NCBI GenBank assembly: GCA_045658965.1
Contig: JAZOVZ010000044.1
Coordinates: 1-24,105 of the forward strand
DNA length: 24,105 nucleotides
Reading direction: 5' to 3'
From: SVQP01 sp045658965
GTDB taxonomy: Bacteria; Bacillota; Clostridia; Oscillospirales; CAG-272
How positions within the stretch are numbered: the first letter of the stretch is position 1; each line of letters opens with the position of its first letter. Below, piece by piece: positions 14,518 to 23,004 of this stretch. The notes beneath the pieces were generated by a model. The model was not told the DNA's origin. It made no database searches and worked only from the letters and a program-made list of their open reading frames with translations. A program made the position numbers and the translations under genes.

Positions 14518-15381
14518 ATGGAGCAGGCAAGGAATTTATGGCAGCTCTTGCAGCACAAGCGCGACCGCAGTGCGCTGATGCGTGCGTGCGGTGTTGGCGA
14601 GAGCGTATTGACCGACGGATCGGACTACGACCGCTTTGACGCTTACGCCGCTTGTATGCCGCTGTGTCATGGACATGAGATATTGCAGGCAGATGCGCAG
14701 TTGATCGAAAAGTTGCTTGGCGTGCGTGTACCCCTTTGCCCCGAGACTGCCCCCGCGCTGTGGCATGCCGCGGCGCACGCGCTGTGCGGGCAGGGTGAGG
14801 AGCCGGATGCTCCCAAACTTTGTGAAATTGTATTCGCGTCCCCCACGCAGGAAAGGCTTTGTGCCGTGGATTTGGGGCAAGCGTTTTATGCAGCTCCCAC
14901 CACCGAGCTGATGATGCGCCTGCTCGACCCTGAGGTGCAGGCAATTTGCACACGGGTGCGGATCGAACGCTTTGTCAAGCCCAATCCGTATACGGCAAAG
15001 CGGCTTTGCGAGGCGGAGCGAGAGAAACTGACTGCAGAGGAGCGCGATCACTTGAGCGCGCAGACCTTGCGCGTGCTTGGCAAGCTGTGTGCCGAGCGCG
15101 GCTCAATGTTGTACGTGGAGTCGGACTTTGCCGCCCATGACGCGTGGCGCGCCCTGCTTGGCTATTTGCAGCAGAGCGGATGCCTTGCCCAAATCGTGCT
15201 CATAGTGCAGAGAGCCGACGCCTTGCGCGCCGCCGCAACTTTGGCAGGCTGCCTGCCCAATCCCTCGGACGTTCCCACCGTGCGCGTGGGAGTGGCGGAC
15301 GTGCAAGGAAGGGCAGCGTTGCTTGATTTGTACGCCACCCTATTACCCATTGGCGTTCTGCCGGACAGGATTTGTATATAA
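14518..15381 (+). CDS. shortened uronate-isomerase-like protein, probably non-catalytic
   Basis: A 287-residue protein. By eye it follows the order of uronate isomerase (UxaC): residues 6-85 (LWQLLQHKRDRSALMRACGV, LTDGSDYDRFDAYAACMP, LLGVRVPLCPETAPALW) resemble the UxaC stretch after its metal site (WxxDHYKWRxMRxxG, FxAxAxxxP, FGIxxxLxxETAxxIW). Residues 137-151 (DPEVQAICTRVRIERF) match the VxxLCTTDDP segment, and 224-287 (LAQIVLIVQRADALRAAATL ... IGVLPDR) match the UxaC C-terminus. The N-terminal HxH metal motif is missing, TTDD is replaced by TRVR, and the protein is about 180 residues shorter than UxaC. If the relation holds, it is a pseudoenzyme or regulator. Strong ribosome site GGGGGGAG; has its own promoter and terminator. 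Gene reality is secure; the family call is moderate. Confidence 0.72.
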   Translation: MEQARNLWQLLQHKRDRSALMRACGVGESVLTDGSDYDRFDAYAACMPLCHGHEILQADAQLIEKLLGVRVPLCPETAPALWHAAAHALCGQGEEPDAPKLCEIVFASPTQERLCAVDLGQAFYAAPTTELMMRLLDPEVQAICTRVRIERFVKPNPYTAKRLCEAEREKLTAEERDHLSAQTLRVLGKLCAERGSMLYVESDFAAHDAWRALLGYLQQSGCLAQIVLIVQRADALRAAATLAGCLPNPSDVPTVRVGVADVQGRAALLDLYATLLPIGVLPDRICI

Positions 15382-15411
15382 AACCTGCAAAAGAGTTGTT
15401 GCCACCTGCGC

Positions 15412-15430
15412 GGACGATCAATGATCGCCC
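15412..15430. repeat. short palindrome downstream of the isomerase-like gene
   Basis: GGACGATCAATGATCGCCC contains the arms CGATCA and TGATCG, with GG...CC extending the pairing around one base. It is followed by CCTACA. It resembles palindromic intergenic elements I recall from related Clostridia, but only one copy is in this window. Confidence 0.5.
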
Positions 15431-15482
15431 CTACAGCTGTCTATGTCGGGATTTTGCTTAACTGATTTTTTACAAGAAAAAG

Positions 15483-15514
15483 CCAGCCACCGCATTGCGG
15501 TGGCTGGTATTTTT
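15483..15514. terminator. bidirectional intrinsic terminator
   Basis: CCAGCCACCGC (15483-15493) pairs perfectly with GCGGTGGCTGG (15497-15507) around ATT. A T-run follows on the plus strand (TATTTTT), and another on the minus strand (CTTTTTC). It lies between the convergent isomerase-like and HEPN-like genes and serves both. Confidence 0.9.
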
Positions 15515-15518
15515 CATG

Positions 15519-16052
15519 TTATTCAAATAATTGAAAACCATCAAGAGAGAGCAGTATAGCAAATATGCAAAAAGACAAGAACAGTATAGTACCGATACAA
15601 GCGATCAGTATAAATGCTGTAAACCTATAACTGTTCGTTCTCGGATGATCTTCAAACTCTTCATATGCGTCCATATATTTGTAAGAAGATTGAGATGCAG
15701 AAGGCTTTTTGGCGTTAAGATGTTTTCCCAATAGAGCCAGCGGATCAGTTCGGTTCAATATGGATTTCTTAAAAGAAATTACGAACTCTATGTCGTCCTC
15801 GGAACAGGGTTCAACATTATAAGAAGAATTCGGATGCGATAAATAGTTCCTTTTATTTCGACATTCACGCAACCGTTTATATTGAAACTTCCAATCCGGC
15901 ACCGTAATACTTCCTATCGCTTCGTTTGCCTTCATATCGTCCATATATTGTGTTACCCCCAACTTGCCATCCGGGGATCTGCCATAGATTTGTAGGCATA
16001 TTTCTTCAAGATATCTGAATTCATCAAAGAAATCGTTTTCTATCGGATTCAT
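15519..16052 (-). CDS. HEPN-like domain protein with C-terminal membrane helix
   Basis: A 177-residue protein. The N-terminal half is helical with RLRECRNKRNYLSH, where R68-N69-x3-H73 matches the R-x4-H motif (with N after R) of HEPN RNase domains. It is followed by SEDDIEFVISFKKSILNRTDPLALL, a pattern I recall from a small Clostridia family of unknown function. A polar linker leads to one hydrophobic helix (about 144-170), so the domain is probably cytoplasmic and membrane-tethered. AGGAGAC precedes the ATG. The gene starts 27 bases after the addA stop and can share its mRNA. It is clearly more AT-rich than its neighbours, hinting at acquisition. RNase activity is inference; the motif is short and may be coincidental. 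Confidence 0.75.
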   Translation of the reverse strand: MNPIENDFFDEFRYLEEICLQIYGRSPDGKLGVTQYMDDMKANEAIGSITVPDWKFQYKRLRECRNKRNYLSHPNSSYNVEPCSEDDIEFVISFKKSILNRTDPLALLGKHLNAKKPSASQSSYKYMDAYEEFEDHPRTNSYRFTAFILIACIGTILFLSFCIFAILLSLDGFQLFE

Positions 16053-16079
16053 AATGTCTCCTAAATTGGATATTTGGAT

Positions 16080-19000
16080 TTACAATAATTCAATCGCCTC
16101 GCCTAAGGTCAACGAGAACACAAATGCGCGGTCGGGGGCTTTGCCGAACAGCTCGCGCACGGCGCGTGCGTAATGCGAAAGCTGATCCTTGTGCGCTGCG
16201 ATCATACGCTTGCGATAAAGCGTGTGGTCGCGCTTTTCCTCGGGGGTGGGGTGGTCGGTCTTGTAGTCGCACAGCGTGATACTGCCGTCCTTGCCGACAA
16301 GGATGAGGTCGATCGAGCCCTGCACGTGCAGCAGCTTGCCGCTGACTAATTGTGCGATCTCGTCGTTTTGCGTGAATTCCTCCAGCGGCACGAAGCTGTT
16401 GAAATGCACCTCACGCATGATTTTGTCCGCATCCATGACCAGCGGGAAGAAATCGCTGTCAAAGAAGGTCTGCAGGGCGCGGCGGTTGACGATTTTTGCA
16501 ATGCGGGGTGTGATATACTTCTCGCGTTCAAGCCTTGCAAGCTCTTCGTCAATGCCGTGTGCACGGGCGCGGGCGTAGTCGCAATACTGCAAGAACAGAT
16601 GCGCTGCCGTACCGCGCTCGGCTGCCGTAGGCTTGGCGTTTTCTGCCATGAGCGCAAAGAAGTCCGGCTTTTCGGAGTGCATTTGCTCAAGACGGCGGGA
16701 GAGAGCCTCGCGGGTCTGCAACTCATCCGGTGCCTCGCCCTCGGTGGGGGAGAAGCAGAAATCGGTGTCGAGCATATGGGGAGAGAGCTTGGATGCCGCT
16801 GCCTTGGAGGGGATCTTATAAAGCAGCGAGGTGTGCTGCTTTTGCGCACCCGACAGTTGCATGAGGGAAGCGTAATGCGCACTTCCGGCATCACTCTTAT
16901 CTTCGGCTGCCGCGCTGACGGCAGCGACCGAGCGCGTCGTGGGCACGACCTGCCCTTGCTCGTACAGCTCCACGCGGCAGCAATCGGCTGCTCTTTGCTC
17001 GTGTGCCGCCATTGCCGAGAGCACCCACGAAAGGTGATCGGGTGCCCCGAGAATATCGGCACTGCCGCCCATGGAGCATTCACGGTAAAAGGCGGTATAG
17101 GGCTTTTTGATGGTTGCGGTCAGGTACAGACGCTCGCGAGCACGGGTCAGCGCAACGTAAAGTGTGCGCATCTCCTCCTCGGTGCTGCGGTGCACCTTAC
17201 CAAGCGTCATGGAGCGGCGCAAAAGCGTGTCGCGCTTGCCCTTGCCGTCCGAGAGCTTGATGCCAATGCCCATGTCCTTATCGTAGATCAGCGTCTGCTG
17301 GCTGTCGCGGCGGTTGAATTTCTTGCCACACTTGACAAGGAAGCAAACGGGGTATTCAAGACCCTTGGAGTGGTGCACGGTCATCAAAGCAACGCCGCTG
17401 CCCGCACCGGATGCCTCGGAGCTTGAGCCCTTGGCATTCATGGCGCGATGCTGCGCGCGCACAAAGCCGTAAAGCCCGTTCCAATGCTTGCGCGTAAACT
17501 GTCGCGCGTTTTCGTAAAGGAACAAGAAGGCTTCGCTTTCGGCAAAGGCAGCAAGGTGCTCGTCCTGCGCAAGCTGGGTCAAGAGCGCATCTGCGCCAAG
17601 CTGCACGGCAAGCGCGCGCCATGCTTCCAACTTTGCGCAAAAGGCTGCGCAAAGAGAAGAAAGGGAAGCGTCCGTCCCCTCGGTTGCATATGTAAAGATC
17701 GCGTCGTAAAGCGAGAGATTTTGCGCAGCCGCCTTGCGCACCAGCGCAAGCTGCTCGGGCGTAAAGACGGCTTTTTTGCCGCTTTGCGGCTCGGTGAGCA
17801 GATAGGAAAGCGGAATATCCTGGGAGGGGTTGTCAATGACGTCCAGAAGCGCCAGCCAAAAACGGAAGGGCGCGCTCTTGTAAAGCTCACCGCCCGATTG
17901 TGCACAAACGGGAACGCCCGCTTCGGTCAGCGCGCGTGCAAAGGCGTCCAGCGGTGCTTTGGTACGGCTGAGAATGGCAATATCCGAGGGCAGAATGGGC
18001 GTGCCGTCTGCCTTTTTTTCTTCTGCCAAAAGGCGCAGAATTTCGTTCACGGCGGCAAGCGTTTCTGCGTCAACGCTGCTGTTTTCGTCGTCCTCGTCCT
18101 CGTCGCCCTCATCCTCGTCTGCGGGCTGCGTGATCTGCAAGGTGACCAAGGGGCTGACGTAGCCATCCGGTGCGGTTTTTCTGTGGATAAGGTCGTCGCC
18201 CTCGCGATACCCGATGGTATCGGGGCAAGCTTCGAAAATGTACGCACAGACAAGGTTGGTGAAGGCAATGACCGAGCGGTCGCAACGGAAGTTCTCGGAC
18301 ATGAACAGCACGCAGCCTTGGTCGGTTTCGGGCGGGTTTTCCAGCGTTTCGGGCGTCAGCGTGGCAAAGCTGCGGCGGTAGTCGGCAAAGATTGAGGGAT
18401 CCGCCTCGCGGAAGCCGTAAATGCTTTGCTTGATGTCGCCCACCATAAAGCGGTGGTCACCGCCGATGATGGCAAAGATCTTGTCCTGCAGCTGGTTGAC
18501 GTCCTGATATTCATCAATATATACCCAATCGAATTTGTCGCGATAAGCGCGTGCAAGATCGGTCTCACTGCCGTCCTCGTTCTGGAGCAGCTTTAGCATA
18601 AAGCGGGGCATATCCGAAAATTCGCAAACGCCCAGGCGCATCTTTTCCTCTGCGTATCGCTTGTCGTATTCCGCCATAATGGCGTACAGCGTGCGGCAGA
18701 TGCCGGCGGTTGCGGCAAACTGCGCGCGAATGTCCTCGGGAGCGACCGTAAAGTTTTCGGCAAGCTTTTTGATCTTGTCGTTCTGCTTTTTGCGGAAAGC
18801 CTCAAATTCCTCGCACAGCGGGGTCTTTAGATCCTTTTTGACCGTGGGCTTTTTGGTGGCGGGATGCGCCTCGAACGCCTGTGCAGCACCTGCATAGCCG
18901 CCCGTTTGCAGGCGGGTGGCGATCATGCCGCAGCGTGCCGCATCGGAGTCAAACATATTGGCAAATGCCGCACCGCACGAGGGGTCATTTGCAATCTCAG

Positions 19001-19739
19001 CCTTTGCTTTCAGGAACTTTTGCTCCATGGCAAGCAGGGTGTTGACCGCGTGATCGCGCAGCTGCGAGCCCCACAAGGAGTCAAAGAAATCACCCTCGGT
19101 CTCGCGCTCGATACGCTCTGCGCAATCGGCAATGCGGGCAACGCCGCGCTCCGAGGTGACAAGCTTTTGATAAAGATCGGTCAAGGTGGGTACAAGCGCG
19201 GAGAAATCGCGCGAGGAGACCAAGGTTTCTACAAAGGAGAGAAACGCACTCTCGCGCGCAAGCCCCAAAACACCGTTTTCGGGATCTTTGCTTGCGCTGT
19301 AAAAATCCTCCATGACCTGCTCCATGACCGATGCGGCAATGCCGTCTGCCTCGCCGTCATCCGCCATGCGAAAGCCTGCAGGCAGCCCAAGGCGTTCAAA
19401 GTTGGCACGCACGGGCTCACCGAAAAAGGCGTCGATGGTGTGGATATGCGCACCGGGCAGCAGCAAAAGCTGATGGTTGAGGTGGCGGTTGGCGGGATCT
19501 GCCGCAATCGCCTCGGTCAGAGCAGAGGCGATACGTGCGCGCAGCTCTGCAGCGGCGGCACGCGTAAAGGTGACGATCAGCATGCGCTCCAGCGTGCAGC
19601 CCTCGTCCTCGGTGATCTGATTGATGATGCGCTGCGTCAAGGTCGCGGTCTTACCCGAGCCTGCAGCGGCAGAGACTAATAAGGAGGTCTTTTTGTATTG
19701 CATTGCCGCGCTTTGCGCGGGTGTCCATGAACGTGCCAT
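16080..19739 (-). CDS. addA: ATP-dependent helicase/nuclease subunit A
   Basis: A 1219-residue UvrD-type helicase with a C-terminal nuclease, the A subunit of AddAB. The complex resects double-strand breaks for RecA-dependent repair and degrades foreign linear DNA. Visible motifs: Walker A AAAGSGKT (24-31), motif Ia VTFTRAAAAELRARI (56-70), Walker B IDEYQD (408-413), GDIKQSIYGFR, HHSKGLEYP, ALTRARERLYL, and the RecB-type nuclease site with D1144 (GSIDLIL), D1158 and K1160 (DYKTD). The length is typical (about 1230). GGAGATTTT precedes the ATG. It follows addB after 160 bases that hold a large palindrome cluster, an unusually long gap for this gene pair. PcrA/UvrD is ruled out by the nuclease domain. 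Confidence 0.97.
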   Translation of the reverse strand: MARSWTPAQSAAMQYKKTSLLVSAAAGSGKTATLTQRIINQITEDEGCTLERMLIVTFTRAAAAELRARIASALTEAIAADPANRHLNHQLLLLPGAHIHTIDAFFGEPVRANFERLGLPAGFRMADDGEADGIAASVMEQVMEDFYSASKDPENGVLGLARESAFLSFVETLVSSRDFSALVPTLTDLYQKLVTSERGVARIADCAERIERETEGDFFDSLWGSQLRDHAVNTLLAMEQKFLKAKAEIANDPSCGAAFANMFDSDAARCGMIATRLQTGGYAGAAQAFEAHPATKKPTVKKDLKTPLCEEFEAFRKKQNDKIKKLAENFTVAPEDIRAQFAATAGICRTLYAIMAEYDKRYAEEKMRLGVCEFSDMPRFMLKLLQNEDGSETDLARAYRDKFDWVYIDEYQDVNQLQDKIFAIIGGDHRFMVGDIKQSIYGFREADPSIFADYRRSFATLTPETLENPPETDQGCVLFMSENFRCDRSVIAFTNLVCAYIFEACPDTIGYREGDDLIHRKTAPDGYVSPLVTLQITQPADEDEGDEDEDDENSSVDAETLAAVNEILRLLAEEKKADGTPILPSDIAILSRTKAPLDAFARALTEAGVPVCAQSGGELYKSAPFRFWLALLDVIDNPSQDIPLSYLLTEPQSGKKAVFTPEQLALVRKAAAQNLSLYDAIFTYATEGTDASLSSLCAAFCAKLEAWRALAVQLGADALLTQLAQDEHLAAFAESEAFLFLYENARQFTRKHWNGLYGFVRAQHRAMNAKGSSSEASGAGSGVALMTVHHSKGLEYPVCFLVKCGKKFNRRDSQQTLIYDKDMGIGIKLSDGKGKRDTLLRRSMTLGKVHRSTEEEMRTLYVALTRARERLYLTATIKKPYTAFYRECSMGGSADILGAPDHLSWVLSAMAAHEQRAADCCRVELYEQGQVVPTTRSVAAVSAAAEDKSDAGSAHYASLMQLSGAQKQHTSLLYKIPSKAAASKLSPHMLDTDFCFSPTEGEAPDELQTREALSRRLEQMHSEKPDFFALMAENAKPTAAERGTAAHLFLQYCDYARARAHGIDEELARLEREKYITPRIAKIVNRRALQTFFDSDFFPLVMDADKIMREVHFNSFVPLEEFTQNDEIAQLVSGKLLHVQGSIDLILVGKDGSITLCDYKTDHPTPEEKRDHTLYRKRMIAAHKDQLSHYARAVRELFGKAPDRAFVFSLTLGEAIELL

Positions 19740-19750
19740 AAAATCTCCAT

Positions 19751-19887
19751 GCCGCCATATGGCGGCTCAAATAGTGATGGAAACTTCACCGCGGAGCTTT
19801 GCTCCAAAAATGGGTCCGGACCCATTTTTAGGTGAAGTTTAAGCGTGAATGCATACTAAAGAAGAAAATGACGTGAACTTTCACGCT
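19751..19887. repeat. nested palindrome cluster between addB and addA
   Basis: Four parts. A perfect 16-bp palindrome, GCCGCCATATGGCGGC (19751-19766). An outer 10-bp stem, AAACTTCACC (19781-19790) with GGTGAAGTTT (19831-19840), that encloses GGAGC-ttt-GCTCC (19793-19805) and a perfect 24-bp palindrome (19806-19829, AAAAATGGGTCC and its complement), forming a three-way junction. Finally AGCGTGAA (19842-19849) with TTCACGCT (19880-19887). GTGAA recurs throughout. The part at 19806-19829 has terminator shape on either strand, so it may modulate read-through from addB to addA. Confidence 0.9.
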
Positions 19888-19899
19888 ATCTCTCCTTTC

Positions 19900-22800
19900 T
19901 TAAAATTCGCTCACGACAGCCTTGTCGCAGCTGTCCTTGATGCGGCAGAAGCGGCAAGCGTCCGAGTCGGGTCTCTTTTCTATGATACCGCCATACATCT
20001 GCGCGGCAATGTCGCGCACGGTTTCCTGCACGGTTCTGTTGATCTCGTCAAATTCCTCTTTGGTGCAGTACAGCGTGCCGGCTTTTTTCTTTTCGGGGTT
20101 GGCTGAGGGATCGATCGCCTCGGGCACACCGTCCTCGGCAAGGATCAAGCCGCTCTGGAAGGGCTTGGGCGCACCGTTTTCCTCGGATGCCGAGAAATAG
20201 AGTGCTGCCGAGGGCACCACGCTCTCAGGCTCACCGTAAAGACCTGCGTTTTCGGGGGAGCAGACCGTAAAGAGGTAGAGCGGCAGCTGAATATCCTTGC
20301 CGCTGTAGGCGTCCTCTAACTTGAATTTGCTGCTGCCCGTTTTGTAGTCCACAATGCGCAAATAGGTCTTGCCCTCGTGCCGCCAAAGGTCAACGCGGTC
20401 CACCGTACCGCCAATGCAAACGGCAGGCAGGGGGGAATCTCCCACGGGCAGGATCATGGGTGAGGGGGCGTTCGGGTCGCGCTCGCTGATGCGCTGCTCA
20501 AAGGCAACGGGCACGAAAAGCCCCTGCGAAAATTCATTCATTAAGGTTTCGAGCAGCGAGAGTGTCAGCTCACGCAGCTTTAAGAAGCGGTGCATCAGCG
20601 ATGCGGGAACGTCTTCCAATCTGCAATGGCAGATGGCGCTGATATAGAGCGCGATAATGCTGTCGGCAAGCTTTTCGGCATCCGAACCCTCCAAAGGATG
20701 CACCTTGCCGTCCTCACCCATGCAAGCCTTGATATAATGCTCCAGCACGTAGTGGATAAACGAGCCTGCATCCGAGTAGCTGACCGTGGCAGCGGTGCGC
20801 TCGCGCAATGACAGGATATTTTCGGAAAAATAGCGATAGGGGCACTGGGCAAAGGTCTGGATCTTGGATTTGCTCAGATACAGCTTGTTGCCAAGCAACG
20901 CTCTTGCGGTCTCGGGGGAGATGCAGGGCAGGTGCACCACGCCCTCGTCGGGATCGGATGCAACCGCGCTTGGCAGGTGTACGCGCTGCTCTTTGCAATC
21001 GGGGAAGAGATGCAGCACGCGCTGCCATGCCACGCCGGGGGTACAATCCTTGCCGCCCGTGTTCTTTTCGGAGCGGGAGAGAATCAGCCGCTCACTCGGC
21101 TTTGTCATGGCGCGATATACGTAAAACAGCTCTGCGGACGAGCGGGTCTGCTTGGTGGTATGCATGCCAAGCCCCAGCTCCTCCAAGGTCAGCTTGTCCT
21201 GCTCGGAAAGCAACCCCTGATCGGATACCGACGCAGGGAATTCACCCTCGTTGAGTCCCAGCAAAAGGGCTACCTTGACCCTGTCTACACGCATGGTGGC
21301 GGCAGAGCCGATCATCACGCAGTCCTGCATGGTGGGCACCGAGCCCATGTCGCTCTTTGAGAGCATGACCGAGATGGCTTGCGCAAACTCGGCAGCATTC
21401 AACTGCTCTTTGGACAAAAGGGTTGCCAGCGTGGCAAGCAGCTCGGTGATATGGTCGTAAATTCTGATGGTGTCTCCTGCCTCGCGCACCTGATCCAACT
21501 CCAGCTGTGTTGCGGCAAGGTCGGCAAGTCGGTCGGAGACCTGCAGGGCTTGCAGATACTCCCAAACGGCAGCGCACATGTCGGGCACGTGCTGCGCCGC
21601 ACGCAAATGCATTTCCAAGGTCTGCAGGGGCTGCATCAAAATTTCGCGCACGCGGTTGGCTGCGGCTAAAATATCTGCGGCGCGGGGCGACATGACCTCA
21701 CTATATCCATCGGGGTTCATGGTCCACACCTCGGCAAAGAAACGGTTGCCCGAGATGTTCCAGGTCTCGCAATAGTCCTCAAATCTGTCCATGTCGGCAT
21801 TTTCCACACCGCAAAGACCGGTGTGCAACAGCGTCATGACGTCGGCACGGCGGTAACCCGTGCTGACGCAGCGCAAAGCACTCTGGATCAGCCTTGCTAC
21901 GGGATAGGAGCAAAGATCGGTGCGGCGCGAGAGAAAGTAGGGCACACCGTACTTGTCCATGGCGCGGTCGAGAATGCCCCGCCACGCTTCCACGTCACGC
22001 ACCGCGATCATAATGTCACTCGGCGCATAGCCTTGCCCCATCAGCTCAAGCACGTGCAGCGCAGCCACCTCTGCTTCCGCGTAGGGCGTGGCGCAAACGT
22101 ACAGGTCAATAGGCGGTTTTTCGCCCGTTTGGGGCTCGGATTTGGCAGTAAAGTTCCACAGCTTGCGCTCCAGCGCGATCAGCGCGGGGCTGTCTGTGCG
22201 AATACTCTCGGTCAAGGTAATGCTTTCGGGCATCTGACCAAGTTCGCGGCACATGCGCGTGATGCGCGCGCGCGTGTACGCTTGCTCCTCCATGTGCACA
22301 GGCGTGCTTTGTGCGTCGGGCAGGCAAAGCGAGAGGGTCACGCCATCAGCCTGCGCCAGCATTTGCGCTATGACGCGGTATTCGGGAGAGGTAAAGCTGG
22401 TAAAGGAATCGATATAGACCTGCGCCCCCGCAAAAAAGTCGTGACGCTCCAAGGTGGCGGCAAGGCGGGTCAGATTGTCCGCAGGGTCACCGCCAAAGCC
22501 GTCGTCAAGTCCGTTTTCAAAGCAAGCCCAAACCAGCGCAATGTCGCGCATCTTTTTGTAGAGTGGGGAGCTCTTGTCAAGCTTTTCGCAAGCGTGCTCC
22601 GCCTGCGCAGGAGTCAGCCCTGCAGAGCGCAGCTCCTCGGCTGCCCCCAGCATAAGTGCGGGCAGGGCGGGGTCGGAGGTGTTGCGGTATTGCTCTAACA
22701 TCCCCGAAAGCTCGCGCAGGGTCTTCCACATGTAAAGCGAGCGCGCGGCAGAGGATACGGGCTCTGCGGCTATGCCGCCGTAAATGCCGAATACCTTGGA

Positions 22801-23004
22801 GGCAAGGCGGGAAAAGCTGAGTATTTCAAAGTGCAAGCCCGCACCCGCGGGCAGGGTGGAGAGCAAGCGACGCTCTGCGCTGTAGGCTTCCTGCTCGGGC
22901 ACGATCAAAAGCGCGCGCTTGCCTGCCGTGACGTCATCGCGGATGCATTGCTCGATATATGCGCTCTTGCCGCAGCCCGAAAGACCGTAAACAAACGTGG
23001 TCAT
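19900..23004 (-). CDS. addB: ATP-dependent nuclease subunit B
   Basis: The B subunit of AddAB, 1034 residues. Walker A GLSGCGKS (7-14) starts an inactive-helicase-like half. The C-terminal nuclease shows D869 (GTVDRVD), D886 and K888 (DYKTG) and QLPLYLF. An iron-sulfur cluster is expected from C721 (QCPYRYF) and C1017, C1020, C1026 (CRFCRIKDSC), the AddB four-cysteine arrangement. The true start is the ATG at 23004 (MTTFVYGLSG), preceded by AGGAGG; the open frame extends upstream to 23307 only by chance, over the queG-like gene. It overlaps that gene by 4 bases (ATGA). It is somewhat shorter than B. subtilis AddB (about 1166) but has all the expected sites. Confidence 0.96.
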   Translation of the reverse strand: MTTFVYGLSGCGKSAYIEQCIRDDVTAGKRALLIVPEQEAYSAERRLLSTLPAGAGLHFEILSFSRLASKVFGIYGGIAAEPVSSAARSLYMWKTLRELSGMLEQYRNTSDPALPALMLGAAEELRSAGLTPAQAEHACEKLDKSSPLYKKMRDIALVWACFENGLDDGFGGDPADNLTRLAATLERHDFFAGAQVYIDSFTSFTSPEYRVIAQMLAQADGVTLSLCLPDAQSTPVHMEEQAYTRARITRMCRELGQMPESITLTESIRTDSPALIALERKLWNFTAKSEPQTGEKPPIDLYVCATPYAEAEVAALHVLELMGQGYAPSDIMIAVRDVEAWRGILDRAMDKYGVPYFLSRRTDLCSYPVARLIQSALRCVSTGYRRADVMTLLHTGLCGVENADMDRFEDYCETWNISGNRFFAEVWTMNPDGYSEVMSPRAADILAAANRVREILMQPLQTLEMHLRAAQHVPDMCAAVWEYLQALQVSDRLADLAATQLELDQVREAGDTIRIYDHITELLATLATLLSKEQLNAAEFAQAISVMLSKSDMGSVPTMQDCVMIGSAATMRVDRVKVALLLGLNEGEFPASVSDQGLLSEQDKLTLEELGLGMHTTKQTRSSAELFYVYRAMTKPSERLILSRSEKNTGGKDCTPGVAWQRVLHLFPDCKEQRVHLPSAVASDPDEGVVHLPCISPETARALLGNKLYLSKSKIQTFAQCPYRYFSENILSLRERTAATVSYSDAGSFIHYVLEHYIKACMGEDGKVHPLEGSDAEKLADSIIALYISAICHCRLEDVPASLMHRFLKLRELTLSLLETLMNEFSQGLFVPVAFEQRISERDPNAPSPMILPVGDSPLPAVCIGGTVDRVDLWRHEGKTYLRIVDYKTGSSKFKLEDAYSGKDIQLPLYLFTVCSPENAGLYGEPESVVPSAALYFSASEENGAPKPFQSGLILAEDGVPEAIDPSANPEKKKAGTLYCTKEEFDEINRTVQETVRDIAAQMYGGIIEKRPDSDACRFCRIKDSCDKAVVSEF

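Noticed and set aside
16350..19679. Long plus-strand frames of 271-358 codons opposite addA
   Set aside because: They are shadows of the GC-biased addA coding strand; none carries a recognisable motif or ribosome site.
16080..23004. AddAB as part of a dedicated new defence island
   Set aside because: AddAB is a core repair complex in Firmicutes. Only the HEPN-like neighbour is unusual, and it is reported separately.
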